Under the pieces are notes generated by a model. That model made no database searches. It was given only the letters and a program-made list of their open reading frames with translations, and was not told the DNA's origin. A DNA stretch of 64,000 bases from Inia geoffrensis (taxonomy: Eukaryota > Chordata > Mammalia > Artiodactyla > Iniidae). Below, one piece after another: positions 33,720 through 45,720 of this stretch (position 1 is its first letter; each line of letters starts with the position of its first letter). The translations under genes and the position numbers were made by a program. The stretch spans positions 169,746,815 through 169,810,814 of the forward strand of contig CM070900.1 in the NCBI GenBank assembly GCA_036417435.1. Reading direction: 5' to 3'.

Positions 33720-34300
33720 GCTTTGCTTTTAAAACTAATGATCTCAATTCGAATTATGCATAGACCAGTGGTCATCATCCAGGACAGATCATGATGACTC
33801 AATATGAGGATTAATTACAAAAGCAATCATATCCATTACCTAATTATTCAAATCTTAATTACAACTCTGCTGACCCAATTAGTCAGGACACAAGGCTACT
33901 GTTAGAGATGGGTGGATACTCTGCATCTGTGCTGAAGTGAGAGGCATCTGTTGCCAAGAGATGAAGTGATGGAAAGTGTCAACTCACCACCTGCGAAGTG
34001 AACAAGGCTTAGAAAAGCACACAGGAGTCTGTGCAGTGATTTAGCACACGGGGCAGGGGGAGGTGAGGAGAGGATGCACGTGTGCTCTCAAGGCATTTGT
34101 TATCCTCTGGATGGACTGTGGATTGCAAAACATTGCTTATCTCACTGTGAGGCGCTACCATTAAAAACAGAAAAAAACAAAAATACATAAAGCTGTCTTT
34201 TGCATGTTAGATAGAGCCATAAGAAGAAATGAGCCAGTAACGCATTTTAAACATATAAACATGTTTTTATAAATTCATTAGAACCATTTATGGCCTCTAA
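33720..34300. promoter_or_regulatory. Candidate conserved noncoding element, TAAT-rich
   Basis: Repeat-free DNA with a cluster of homeodomain-type TAAT/ATTA cores (gaattatgcat at 33751, ggattaattac at 33808, cctaattattc at 33839, cttaattacaac at 33854, ccaattagtc at 33876). This is the look of many vertebrate developmental enhancers, but clustering in AT-rich DNA can be chance. Conservation cannot be tested here. Confidence 0.3.
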
Positions 34301-35790
34301 TATTTGCTTGATCCATGCCTAATGAGAGAAATAGAATTTTACAGATGAAATATCCACTTATTATAAGTATAAATAATAAAATAATAGGTTCCCTGATTGG
34401 CACCACCGATTTTGATTTTAGTAACATCGACTGTATAATATCTCAACATCTGATATATTTACATGCTATTATTGACTTTTGACCATATTAGATATGAAGG
34501 ATCCTATTAATAATGATACTGACTTTATATATATTTATTGTACTTGTCAACCTTGCTATAAAATCTTTATTGAACTATAATCAATTGTTTAAAAAAATGT
34601 TAGTGAAGGGAAGCAGTGTATAAAATATGACACAACTCATTAGAACTTTAAGTATGTCAACTTTTGACCCAGCTATGGATTCTCTTCCACTGTCCTCAGT
34701 GTCATGGGTTTAAGTTTTTATTAATTCACATTTTGGAATGTGTGAATGAAAGAATGTTGGCACTTATTGAAGTCACAATGTTAATTGACATGAAATGTAT
34801 ATACATCTTTCTTCTGAGTGTAATAGTAACGACTTCAACTTTTCACATTGGATTCACAGAAGAAAATTACATTTCAACAAAATTAAAAGAGTTTGGGAAG
34901 CTTTTCCAGCTTTGCATCTCCATGCTCCCTTGTTATTGAATGACAGTAAGAAATCCTGTTAGTTCTCTGCTGCTGAGCAAATTGCTTTCCATAATTATGG
35001 TTTATGTTTTAATGGGGATAGCTTCACATTAGGAGAATTATACCAAACCAGCATTGCCTCTTGGTGCTGCACAGAACAGCACCCTGCCTACTTTACAAAA
35101 TCCATGTCTCTCGTGTTGCCTCTAAGAAAAATATATAAATAAATGCTTGCCAATCTTGCATCTGAGAGAGTTTTAATTGAGGATAATGAAACATCCCTAG
35201 CTCCAAAATGAGAGTGTGATGGCCACAAAGCCCTTTAAAATGCTAATAGGCAGAAGACATTTACAGAAGTTGTGTGAGATTATGCAGCATAGTGATAGTG
35301 TAGGCAGATGACAATTTGTCACATTTAGCTGCAATGATCAGACCTATTTTCCCTCTTTCTACTTCTGAAGCCAACTTGAATGAACGATTTAGGATGATAG
35401 AAAGTCGACACCTTCAACACTAAGCATCCTGCCCTTTCAGCTATAGGGCATCTGCATATCACCTGTTAAAAGAGGGGGAAATGACCAGGAAGAAGCAGAA
35501 CTGTTAATTTCATGTGATTTAATGTTTCTAGGTCCCACTTCCTCTCCCCATTTCGGTTGTATTTCACCCACAGAATACTTCTCTCATCACAGTGATGCAG
35601 TAAAACACGTGTATACTTTAACTAAGCAACTTACCAATTCAAGTGGGTTGCCTCAGCAGTAAGACATGAACTCAGAAGTGATAAAGCATGACACTGTTTA
35701 GTAAAATGGAATAAGAAATCACTTTGACAGAGCCTAGATTCTGGTCTGGGTTGCTAAATGTGTTTTTTTTCCTCTATTTTTTTTTTTTTC
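34301..35790. other. Repeat-poor unique sequence
   Basis: No gene and no confident transposable element in about 1.5 kb. The 91-codon frame at 34664-34939 has no family features. Freedom from repeats in a repeat-dense window is itself notable. Confidence 0.5.
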
Positions 35791-35799
35791 CTCTTTCAA

Positions 35800-36400
35800 G
35801 GTCGATGTTCTTATACGTGGAGTGTATCGTGTGTGACAGCACAGGAAGAAATGTAGGCAGCCCAGGTTAATGTGTTTGGGGTCGAATGGGCTTCATAGTG
35901 AGGGGAATCAGCCCTCTTGAGATATTCAGCTAACATCTACAAGTTTAAAATGAATCTTGTTTAAATGGCCATTGTTATGGTGAATGCCAAGAACTAGGAG
36001 AGGCATGAAAGGAAAACATGCAGTTGCTTATTTTAAAAAGGGAACCTCCTTATTTTCCTTTGACTGGGATACAGCACAAAGGTGTGGTTTAGAATGATTT
36101 CTTGATGCAAACTCTTTCACCTCATGGATTTACAAGTGGGATATTTTCATTTCTGAGTTGAAAGTGTTGGTCTTTTAGATTTGAGATGACAAGTGTCTTT
36201 CCCCACCTTCATCACCTGCCAGTAACTTAAGCACCATCTGCCAAGGTGCCAGGCAATGGTCTCTTTCTCCTAGGGGACTTCACCTGCGTGTGCCTGAGTG
36301 TTTGCATAAGAGTAATCAGTCGCAAACTACATGCACTTATTAGCAACACCATTAATTTATTAAAAGAAGACCTTAAAAAAAAGAAATCTTGAGTTAGCAA
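35800..36400. promoter_or_regulatory. Candidate enhancer with SOX, RUNX and E-box motifs
   Basis: Repeat-free. It contains CCATTGTTATGG at 35969-35980 (SOX-type core), TGTGGTTT at 36083-36090 (RUNX-type), E-boxes CACCTG at 36213 and 36281 and CATCTG at 36235, and an octamer-like gtttgcat at 36300. Motifs are seen; enhancer activity is only inferred. Confidence 0.3.
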
Positions 36401-38433
36401 CTGAAAACCAAGGTCAGATCCTAATGATTAATCTGTATATATTTCCTGTTTTTTTTTTACTATGAAATTCCCAATCTGAATATCTACTTTGTTTGATAAA
36501 TGTATATTTTAAATAAAATAATTAGGATCACTTAAACTTGGAGTTGAACAGCATTCTTTTCATCAAGAAATTTACTCAGCTACTTTTCATTAATACTTCT
36601 TGCATTATTAAATACTTTTCCTAACATACCTTTGTTTCTACCTTACACCAAATTGAAGGATAAATATTCAAGTGTCTATCAACTGCATCATTAAACATTA
36701 ATTTGTTATTTCCAGGTGTCTCATGCAGGTTTATAGAAAGCTATAGATTGTGTCTACTGAATGGCAGCTGTATCTTTCACACGAATGTAAAAAAGATATG
36801 TGAATAGAGTTTCGTTTTCTTTATCTATAAACATTCAGCGGGGTTTGACTGTATGTTAGAGATTGAATTCAAAACTTTTCTTTATGAAATCAAATCAAAG
36901 AGAAGTGGACAACTTGACACTGTTAAAATTTGAATCAGGGTTTTTACTCAATGACAATAGTTTTTGGCTTTAAAAAGTGTCCTTATGTATGTGTGTTTTA
37001 AATTGACTTTGAAAGAGGCAGTGTTACTTTTGCCTAAATTTTATGCTCCATGTACAAGAAGGCAGTACAAAATTAAGATAACTAATAATGTTAGGCACTT
37101 AACTCTGCCAGAGAGATCCTACTCAAGGGCACCTAAGGAGAAAAGATTCCCATAAGAGGATGCCCAGGTGAATTTCTATCAAGTATATTTAGAACCAAAT
37201 GAACGACTCAAGTGTGTTTCTTCAAAATGTACTGGGAATTATGAATGTGTTCAATTTCACTAGGATCTCCTATTTGTTGCTATAAGGTCCCACAACATCA
37301 TTTTGTACTATTTTTAGTGAAAATCACAAAGCATTCTCTTTCTTTTGTGTCTTAGAATATACAAACAGTTGCACATAGATGAAAATCTCTTCTGTGGAAT
37401 AAATATAAATGGAACTGATCCCTCAGCACCTCCTTCATTCCATGTTTCAGTGATAGATTATCACTAAAACTCCTACTGCAATATAAAATAAAATGCCTTG
37501 CTGCATTCTCAGATTACTTTCCCACGGAGCATCTTCACTGACTTTACCATAAATAAGCACCAGTGTTCTCTCACTTATATGCCTAAATATGCTTGAGACA
37601 GGAATGGTAAATAAAATCATCCACGTTTTGTGAAAAGAGACATACTGCAAATGTCAAGGTAAAGTTCTTTTTGATTCTAGAGTATACAGCTATTTCTTCC
37701 AAACAATTTAGGATTCAGGTTGCATGCCGATAGCTCATGTGGGCTATTTCTGCAAGAAGCAGTTTAGTAAGAAGCCTTGAGGTATGCATCAAAGAGAAGG
37801 AGGATTCTGTTTTTTGGGTTTTTTTAAAGATGAGCAAATGGAATATCTTATTTGCAAAGAGCAAGAAGGAGGAAAAAGATTATAAGTAAACATCCTGAGA
37901 TAAACTAAATCCTGACAGAATAACAAAACAATCAAAAAACATTTCTTGAATGCTCTTTACTAGACATTATGCTAATTAAACTAGGCTTTAAGGAAAAACT
38001 TGAAATGGCTTCGTCGTCCCCACAGAGAAATGACCAATGTTGGGCTGCTGCTGGGGAGCATGGCATTCATAGCAGAGTGATGAGCATGGCAAGCTTAGAC
38101 TTTGACTTTGTCTAGCTCTGATACAAGAAGCCAGTTTGGGAGCTCTATGTGAAAAGAGGGCAGAGTGTTCAAAAGATTGTTTTGTTTTGTTTTTTTCTCC
38201 CAGTTAATTTTCTCTTTCTTGGGTTAGAATTTGCTGCATTCATTTTTGTATATCAAAGGCACTCACTCTTTATTTGCTTTGGGCCACTAGTTGTGCAGTT
38301 ACAAGGAATGGAAATTTTAGATCCAGAGAAAATGTCTTGCTATAGCTGTTGAGGAATGAATGAGGTGGAAGCCCCAGGAAAAGGGTATTTATGGTTCTGA
38401 AATTATATTCTGCGTTGAACTTTAGTCCAGTGG
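36401..38433. other. AT-rich unique sequence
   Basis: About 2 kb with no gene or clear repeat. Short frames (36964-37155 +, 37447-37650 -, 38149-38352 +) are not supported by any feature. Confidence 0.5.
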
Positions 38434-38447
38434 AAAGTGAACATTTT
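38434..38447. repeat. Target-site duplication, left copy
   Basis: aaagtgaacatttt, repeated with one mismatch at 39797-39810. It shows that the two opposite-facing L1 pieces between them arrived as one insertion. Confidence 0.85.
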
Positions 38448-39796
38448 TTAATTCAATTTTTATTGTATATTGGAGTATAGTTGATTTGCAGTGTTGTGTT
38501 AGTTTCAGGTATACACCAAAGTAAGTCAGTTATACATTACATATATCCATTCTTTTTCAGATTCTTCTCCCATATAGGTTATTACAGAATATAGAGTTCC
38601 CTGTGCTATACAGTAGGCCCTTGTTGGTTTCCTATTTTATATGTCGTAGTGTGTACATGTTAATCCCAAACTCAATTTATCCCTCCTCCGCCACCTTTCC
38701 ACTTTGGTAACCATAAGTTGGTTTCCAAAGTCTGTGAGTCTGTTTCTGTTTTGTAAATAAGTTCATTTGTATCATTTTTGTTTTTAGATTCCACATATAA
38801 GTGATATCATATTATATTGGTCTTTCTCTGTCCGACTTACTTCACTGAGTATGGTAATTTCTATGTCCATCCATGTTACTGCAAATGGCATTATTTCATT
38901 CTTTTTTATGGCTGAGTAATATTCCATTGTACATATGTACCACTTCTTTATCCATTCATCTGTCAATGGACATTTAGGTTGCTTCCATGTCTTGGCTATT
39001 GTAAATAGTGCTGCAATGAACATTGGGGTGAATGTACCTTTTTGAATTATGGTTCTCTCCAGGTATATGCCCAGGAGTAGGATCACTGAATCATATGGTA
39101 GTTCTATTTTTAGTTTTATGAGGAACCTCCCTACTGTTCTCCATAGTAGTAGTACCATTTACATGCCCACCAACAGTGTAGGAAGGTTCCCTTTTCTCCA
39201 CACCCTCTCCAGCATTTATTGTTTGTAGACTCTTTGATGATGGCATTCTGACTGGTGTGAGGTGATACCTCATTGTAGTTTTGATTTGCATTTCTCTAAT
39301 AATTAGTGATGTTGAGCATCTTTTCATGTGCTTTTTGGCCATCTGTATGTCTTCTTTCGAGAAATATCTATTTAGATTTTCTGCCCATTTTTTGATTGGG
39401 TTGTTTGTTTTTTTGATATTGAGCTGCATAAGCTGTTTGTGTATATTGGAGATTAATCCCTTGTTGGTCGCTTCATTTGCAAATACTTTCTCCCATTCTG
39501 TGGGTTGTCTTTTTGTTTTGTTTATGGTTTCCTTTGCTGTGCAAAAGCTTTCAAGTTTAATTAGACAGCTACATGTAAACTGGACAGCTACATGTTAAAG
39601 AATAAAATTAGAGCATTCTCTAACACCATACACAAAAATAAAATGGATTAAAGACCTAAATGTAAGGCCAGACATGATAAAACTCTTAGAGGAAAACATA
39701 GGCAGAATACTGTTTGGCATAAATCACAGCAATATCTTTTTGGATCCATCTCCTAGAGTAATGAAAATAAAAATAAATGAGACCTAATTAAAGTTA
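38448..39796 (-). mobile_element. 5'-inverted (twin-primed) L1 insertion
   Basis: 38448 to about 39565 is the 3' end of an L1 on the minus strand: tail, 3' UTR and the ORF2 C-terminus, with two frames reading CPLTDEWIK and [19 protein letters not shown] text and a frameshift between them. 39566-39796 is the adjoining upstream part of ORF2 on the plus strand (ENWTATC-like through [13 protein letters not shown] to about LIKLK). Both pieces meet at the same L1 position (the [13 protein letters not shown] region), and one target-site duplication surrounds them. This is the signature of twin priming. The 3' UTR (tatacagtaggcccttgttg on the + strand) differs from the L1 at 3776, so it is a different subfamily. 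Confidence 0.93.
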
Positions 39797-39810
39797 AAAG
39801 TGGACATTTT
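39797..39810. repeat. Target-site duplication, right copy
   Basis: aaagtggacatttt, the partner of 38434-38447 with one substitution. Confidence 0.85.
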
Positions 39811-39949
39811 AATTTTTATTAGTGATAATTAACAGATATTTTTGGAAATGAAAAACTGTTTAGTTTCAAAAACAGAGGATCAATTTTATCAATCTCACTA
39901 TTTTTTAAACTCTATGAAGAACAACAATGATTTTATCAGCCCTTAGGAA

Positions 39950-40150
39950 TGTATTACATGCTAAATATGTTAGGCATGTGGCCTTATTTAATCTTCCCTG
40001 AAATCTTAAGGGTAGGCATTATTGCCCATTCTATAAATGAAGGAAGTGAGTTAGAAGGCATTCAGTGACTTGCCTAAAATCAAACCCCTAGTGATTCGCA
40101 GATCTGGCAAGTCAGGCTCAGGTCTCTAATTCTAAACTTTCTGGTTTTTA
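39950..40150 (-). mobile_element. MIR SINE, antisense
   Basis: 'cattattgcccattctataa', 'agtgacttgcctaaaatcaa' and 'aagtcaggctcaggtctcta' match reverse MIR. Confidence 0.8.
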
Positions 40151-40374
40151 AATCACTAAGCTATTTATACTCCCTTTTCAAACTAGCCATCCTTTATATA
40201 TTAGGTCAGAGCATAAAAATAAGCCATTCATAACTCCTTCTAGTCTCGTGATTGTCACAGTGTCCTCCTTAACTATTGATTCCCTTATTTTTTTTCTTTT
40301 GGAGGGGGGTATATTTCTGATTTCTTAACTGCTTTCTTAATCCTTTCAGTTTAATGACCTTGCAGAATGTCTTT

Positions 40375-40391
40375 TGGCTTTCTGAATTTTT
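40375..40391. repeat. SINE target-site duplication, left copy
   Basis: tggctttctgaattttt, exact match to 40594-40610. Confidence 0.93.
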
Positions 40392-40593
40392 TTTTTTTTT
40401 GCGGTACACAGGCCTCTCAGTGTTGTGGCTTCTCCCGTTGCGGAGCACAGGCTCTGGACATGCAGGCCCAGCGGCCATGGCTCACGGGCCCAGCCGCTCC
40501 ACAGCATGTGGGATCCTCCCGGACCGGGGCATGAACCCGTGTCCCCTGCATCAGCAGGCGGATTCTCAACCACTGCACCACCAGGGAAGCCCC
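40392..40593 (-). mobile_element. CHR-type SINE
   Basis: T tail, then gcggtacacaggcctctcag through to accaccagggaagcccc, with an exact 17-bp target-site duplication (40375-40391 and 40594-40610). The perfect duplication points to a relatively young insertion. Frames on both strands are artefacts. Confidence 0.96.
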
Positions 40594-40610
40594 TGGCTTT
40601 CTGAATTTTT

Positions 40611-41039
40611 AATGTTCAACTTGAACTTCAGTCAGTTCTGTTTTGCTCAACTGATTTAGTTTGTCCTATGGGTGAGTAAGATTCTCCCTGCTGCCTCCAC
40701 AGTACTAATAGAGTAGCCCCTTTCTTCCCATTGCAGGAGCAGGAAGGGACCTTGGTGACTAGCATGCGATATAATAAATGCTAAATATGTTTAAAATATT
40801 TGGGTTTCATTGAATTTCACAAGGCGAAAACACCTACTTCCCTTGCTTTCTGATCTAGCTACCACCATATTGCTCTCCTCTTTTACAACTAAAAATATTT
40901 AAAGAGTAGTTTGTACTATAACTTCTGGTGCTTTCTGTCCCATTCACTTTTCAACTCAGTTTCATTTCTATCTCACTCCAATAAGGATACACTGGTTAAT
41001 TCCAGAAGGAACTTCTAATCACCAAATATTATGGACAAT
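40611..41039. other. Unique sequence
   Basis: No gene or clear repeat is seen. Confidence 0.5.
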
Positions 41040-41750
41040 ATTTTATTTAAGCCACATGTTGATTCACCACATTCTTCTTGAAGGTCTCACTTTGTTTGTC
41101 ATTACCCACCTCTCTTCTTGTTTTCTCTCTATACTTGTAGTCATTCCTTATTCATTTCCTTGGGCTCAGATCCCTCCATTCTCCTGAAATGTGAGTATTT
41201 CCATGGCTCGGTCTTTCTGTGTTCTCAGCACATCCATGGCTTTTTCCACTACTTGTACCAATGACTCCCAAATTTATTTCATCAGGCCATCACTCCTTTG
41301 AGCAATATGTTTTATCTCCATATCCTTCTTGACTTCTCCCTGTCAAACAACTTAAATTCAGTCTTTGTGAAATGTTAACTAAGAATTCATCACCAATTCT
41401 TCCCTCTCCTCAACAACTGATTATAACTTATAAGGCCAGTCATTTGCCCTGTGGCTTCCCTTTTCTCTGACCCAGCTCAGCCAGTAAGAAACAAGCCATG
41501 CATTAATTTCATAAATATTTCTCAATTTCACCTTCTCCTCTTTAATTAAATCGCTCTTGCCTTAGTTAATATCCTATGTCTAGGCAAGAACCTAGACAAT
41601 TAGAATAACCTCCTAAGCAATTCCCCTGTCTTTAAAATACCCTCATTCCTTCAGTTTCTCTTATTTTCCTGCTGTATATAATTTTTAAAAACAAAACAAA
41701 AAAATTAACCTTGTTCCTCCCCTGCATAATCTTCAGTATGTTTCATTACA
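41040..41750 (+). mobile_element. L2 LINE fragment, sense
   Basis: 'gtaccaatgactcccaaatt', 'gttttatctccatatccttc', 'taataacctcctaag'-like 'gaataacctcctaagcaatt' and 'cctgcataatcttcagtatg' follow the L2 ORF2 sense text. Diverged, with an A-rich run at about 41690-41704. Confidence 0.6.
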
Positions 41751-41764
41751 ACAGATTAATATTC

Positions 41765-43250
41765 ATTCTTTCCAATGGGCACTTACAGAGATTGAACTAT
41801 CTACCAGGCTAGGTACTATGGAAACAGTGATGACACTGAAACTGATCTTAAAGGGTAGATGAGAGGGGCCTTAATCAAATAACCTAGCAAACAAATGTAA
41901 AATTAGAGCCTAACATGTGTTAGGAGCATATACTGAAGTGACCTGAGGAATCTGGGAAGTCAGGCAAGGAGACTTTAGGTTGAAAACAGCAGAGTGATAA
42001 AAGCTAGGTTAGTAGAAAAAAAAAAAAAAAAATTCCAAATATACGAAACACATTGAACACAATCCCTTAAATAGGAAGAGACTCAGAAAATTAAAAAAAA
42101 AAAAAAAAAAAAAAAAGCCAGTATATGTGAATACAAAAAACAAATAGAGTGTAACTGAATATTCAGGGCTATAAAAGCCATAAGTCTGGTCTTCATCCTA
42201 AATTCAAAGGAAATAAGTTGAAGGGTTAAGGGTAGAGGGAGAAGTGATATGATTATAAAACAAAGTGGAAGAGACCAAGGTGGACGTGGGGAGACAGAAT
42301 AGAAGGTATTGACAAGAGATTAAGATAGCTTAGGATATAAGGATTGTAGTGATTATAAAGAGAAGAAGCAAAACCTAAGGGATATTTGAGGAGCAGATTC
42401 TTAATCTGTGCCTAAACATTTTAAGGTGCTTGTTAATGGATTTGATGGAAGAGAAGAATCAAAGAGAGGGAGATATCAAGGATGACTCCTAGATGTCTAC
42501 TTTGCAGAAACAGATGAATGTAGATACCATTCTCTGAAAACAGAGACCAGGAAAGAAGGTGGGTATTAGAGGGAGAAACTGGGCTAGATGATGATGTCTG
42601 CTTTTGTGTACATTAGATTTAATGCACCTATGCAACATAAAACGTGATAATGCCAAAGAATATAAGGAAATAATTGAGTATACAGTATAACACTGAAAGT
42701 TTTGTATTGTAAATAAACAAATAAAGGAAACCTAGGTTAAAATAAAAATTTTGGAGACATTGGCGCACAACTGGTAATTAGAACTGTAGGTGTAAATGTG
42801 ATTATATGGGGAGAGAATGTAAATCTCAAAGGAAAGAAAGCCAAAGATGAGTCTTCGAGAATTTCATCACAATGTCTGTATAGAAGATGATAAGCCTAAG
42901 AAGACTGCAAAGTGGATGGGGGTAGGGAAGAATGGTAAGAGAAAAAACAGGAGAGTGCCCTGTGACAAATGTGAGAAGAAGCATTTCAAGGTGAAGGGAG
43001 TGATCAAGTACCTTTAGGGATATAAGTGTGAAAAAGCCCCTGCCAGTGTACATCAGATATGTCCACTGGAGCTGTATGGATGACTTTATCAACAACTTTT
43101 GTAAGTAATAGGAATCTGAAGTTAAATCAGAAAAAGCTGAGAATGTTAGTGAGAGAGAAAAAAGTGAATGGAGATTCAGACAGTACACAATGCTTCTTGA
43201 TAATTTTGCCTGTGAGGGAGAAGAGAGAATGATATGCTATCCATCAGAAA
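41765..43250 (-). mobile_element. L2 LINE fragments, antisense
   Basis: 'actatctaccaggctaggta' (41787 region) is followed by purine-rich antisense L2, 'atcaaggatgactcctagat' (42476), 'gaagggagtgatcaagtacc' (42995) and similar. It is broken by A-runs at 42017-42032 and 42092-42117 that may be other tails. It lies head-to-head with the sense L2 just upstream. The minus-strand frame at 42826-43188 is a decayed L2 frame or chance. Confidence 0.6.
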
Positions 43251-44460
43251 GTCTGTTTGTTCATTTATTTAAATGACTTGAATGGGTTTATATACCCAGA
43301 TAAAAGATTTGGTTAAGAAATCAGTGTCAAATATATAAAAGGGAGAAAGTGTAATTCAAGGTGCCCCAAGTTATGTGCCATTAGCTATCTAACAAAAAAT
43401 TTAACCCTGTATAAGTAAAACAACCAGCTCTATATTAGTAAACCTTGTTATAGATTCTGTAGGTAGTTATACGGTATGCCCTAAAAGGAACTCCAATTCA
43501 AAAATTTAAATTTTCCATTAAGTATTGAAAACTTTAATGAAAGGTTTGTCTTACATAGGAGAATAGATGACTTATCTACCATAAAAGGAAGAAGAATTAA
43601 AGCTCATTGTGGATTTAGGTGACTTTGTGTGTTTGGGGAAGAAAGGTGAGGTAGTTCCCAATGTATATATCTAATTTTCTCTACTAAGTAGATGAGAAGG
43701 TCACCTCCTGAAAGTGTAGCTGCAAGATAGAAATGCTGAAGAAAGCGAGTGACTGTGGAGTGGCTTAGGTAGAAAAAGTAGCAAGATTAGGCTGTCAAAT
43801 AATTGAGGTTCTAGGTTATTTCCAGTGTCATCCATGATGTCATCCATACTCACAGTAGATGTTACAGAGAGATAAAATCTCAAAGAGTTTCCAAGTTCCT
43901 TGATAAATGATGGAAGTGAGTAAAAACCAATCTCTTAAACAAAATCTATCCTCCACTATCTTGCTGCCTTGGACTCAGTCTTTCAAGGCAGGTTTCCCAT
44001 ACCCAACCAAGTTCCTCAGACTGTACCTTGAATTTCCCCCCTCTGTTTACGCATGTTTGTTGCTTCCTCTTCTTGATAAATCAGTCCATTCTGTTTGTTT
44101 TGGGAACTAATGCTCTTTAACATGCAGATCACATAATTATCCCACTCTTAATACCTCCCTAAGCTTCTAAAGTCTAGGACTTTGTAGGTACTCAATTAAT
44201 AGATGGAAAGGAAATTTTGATCAGTCATTTAACTTAGGTGTGAGTTTATTTTGAATTTATGATGGCCATGCTTAATTTTGCAGCACTGTTGATTTTTATC
44301 CAGTGAAATGCTAACACGATCAAGTTGAAAAATTTGGAAAATATTTTAAAAAACATTCTAGAACACGGGAGTTTTATACCATAAATTATCTTTTTTTTTG
44401 GCTTTTAACCAAGTAACAATCTTTAAATTTAATGTATTATATTTTACAAAAATTATAAGT
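43251..44460. other. Mostly unclassified AT-rich sequence, possible L2 traces
   Basis: 43660-43880 may be more antisense L2, and 43960-44210 may be a sense L2 or MIR end ('ttgtaggtactcaattaata'), but both are too diverged to call firmly. No gene is seen. Confidence 0.35.
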
Positions 44461-44469
44461 TGAATTTTA
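44461..44469. repeat. Probable target-site duplication of a tiny L1, left copy
   Basis: tgaatttta, repeated at 44545-44553. Short and AT-rich, so chance is possible. Confidence 0.5.
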
Positions 44470-44544
44470 TTTTTTTACTTTTTGAATCTTATTTTATTTT
44501 TTATACAGCACATTCTTATTAGTTATCTATTTTATACATATTAG
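44470..44544 (-). mobile_element. Very short L1 3' end
   Basis: T-rich tail followed by 'tatacagcacattcttatta' and 'gttatctattttatacatat', the antisense 3' terminus of a cetartiodactyl L1. About 75 bp. Confidence 0.7.
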
Positions 44545-44553
44545 TGAATTTTA

Positions 44554-44954
44554 GATTTGTATTAAAATAACTAACTTCTGAAACATTTAATTTGTCTTCC
44601 AACTTTAAGATAATGAGCAAAATATCATAGTGTATATTTAGTTATAGTTAAATACTTTTAAGATAAATTCCAAAAAGCTTTAAATGTTTTCTACTTATAG
44701 TACTAAATCTTGTCTTTTTGGACAAATGCAATTAACCTGCTTCAAAGAATAGTCCACAAGATGTTGTAAACCCATATTTGATAACAACACAAATAATCTC
44801 ATTCAAATTAGTTTTGTTTCTTTACATTCATTACCCTTGAAGGAAAACACCATGAAGAATAGATGTCCAAGCACAGATAGGTGAATTCCATTTTGTACTG
44901 ATGAATGCATAATCTGAGATGCTACCTTCATCATTGTTTTCCTCATTACCATGA
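44554..44954. other. AT-rich unique sequence
   Basis: No gene or repeat is identified. Confidence 0.5.
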
Positions 44955-45150
44955 TTTATTGACTGCCTAATATGTATTGGGTATTCCTCTAAGACCTCAA
45001 TATTTATAAGATTATTTTTATCCCTAGGGAGGGTAGGTACTGTCGCCCTTATATACCAGATGATGAACTGTGTTTCAAATGAATATGTTTGAATTTGAAC
45101 TCAGATCCATAAGAGTCTTCACCTCACAGTCATAACCATTGTGTCAAGTT
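44955..45150 (-). mobile_element. MIR SINE, antisense
   Basis: 'ttgactgcctaatatgtatt', 'gagggtaggtactgtcgccc' and 'gaatttgaactcagatccat' are reverse MIR. Confidence 0.72.
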
Positions 45151-45524
45151 GTCTTTTCAGAGTTCACCTATTAAAGAGATTTTCAAATACAAATCATTTT
45201 ACTGCATTTGTTATTATCAAAGTGAAATCTATTCATTAAATCAAATTTGAAAGTAGATACTCATGAACTAGAAACAGAAAATACCTTTAGCCCCAAACTC
45301 ATAATGATATTAAGACTTTCTTTTCTATTTTCCAGTCTTCTTTTGGTGTTAAAGAACCACAAAACAACCTAGATTTTTTCTTAGTATTGTGAGGTTAAAA
45401 CAATTCATAATCCCCAGAGTTTGGAGTATTTGGGAGCAAAGGGCACCCCCATGGACTTATCAGTAAGAGTAGGAATTGGTAGAGACTTTCAGAATGGCAA
45501 CATGATAATATGTGTTAAATGCTA

Positions 45525-45720
45525 ACACTGCACATCCAGCAATTTCAGCTTCTAAAAATTTAAATATGGAAATAATCAAAAAAAGGTACAAAGATGTATG
45601 AATGAAATGTTCATTTCATTGCAGTGCTGATTATAGTATTAAAAAATGGTTTTAAACACCAGAAAATAGATATTCAAAAGGAAATTTCCTGCAAAAATAT
45701 TACTGTCTATAGATATAGAT
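45525..45720 (+). mobile_element. Old L1M-type LINE fragment
   Basis: 'cacatccagcaatttcagct', 'ggaaataatcaaaaaaaggt', 'gttcatttcattgcagtgct' and 'gaaaatagatattcaaaag' match the ancient L1 3' region. Strongly diverged. Confidence 0.6.
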
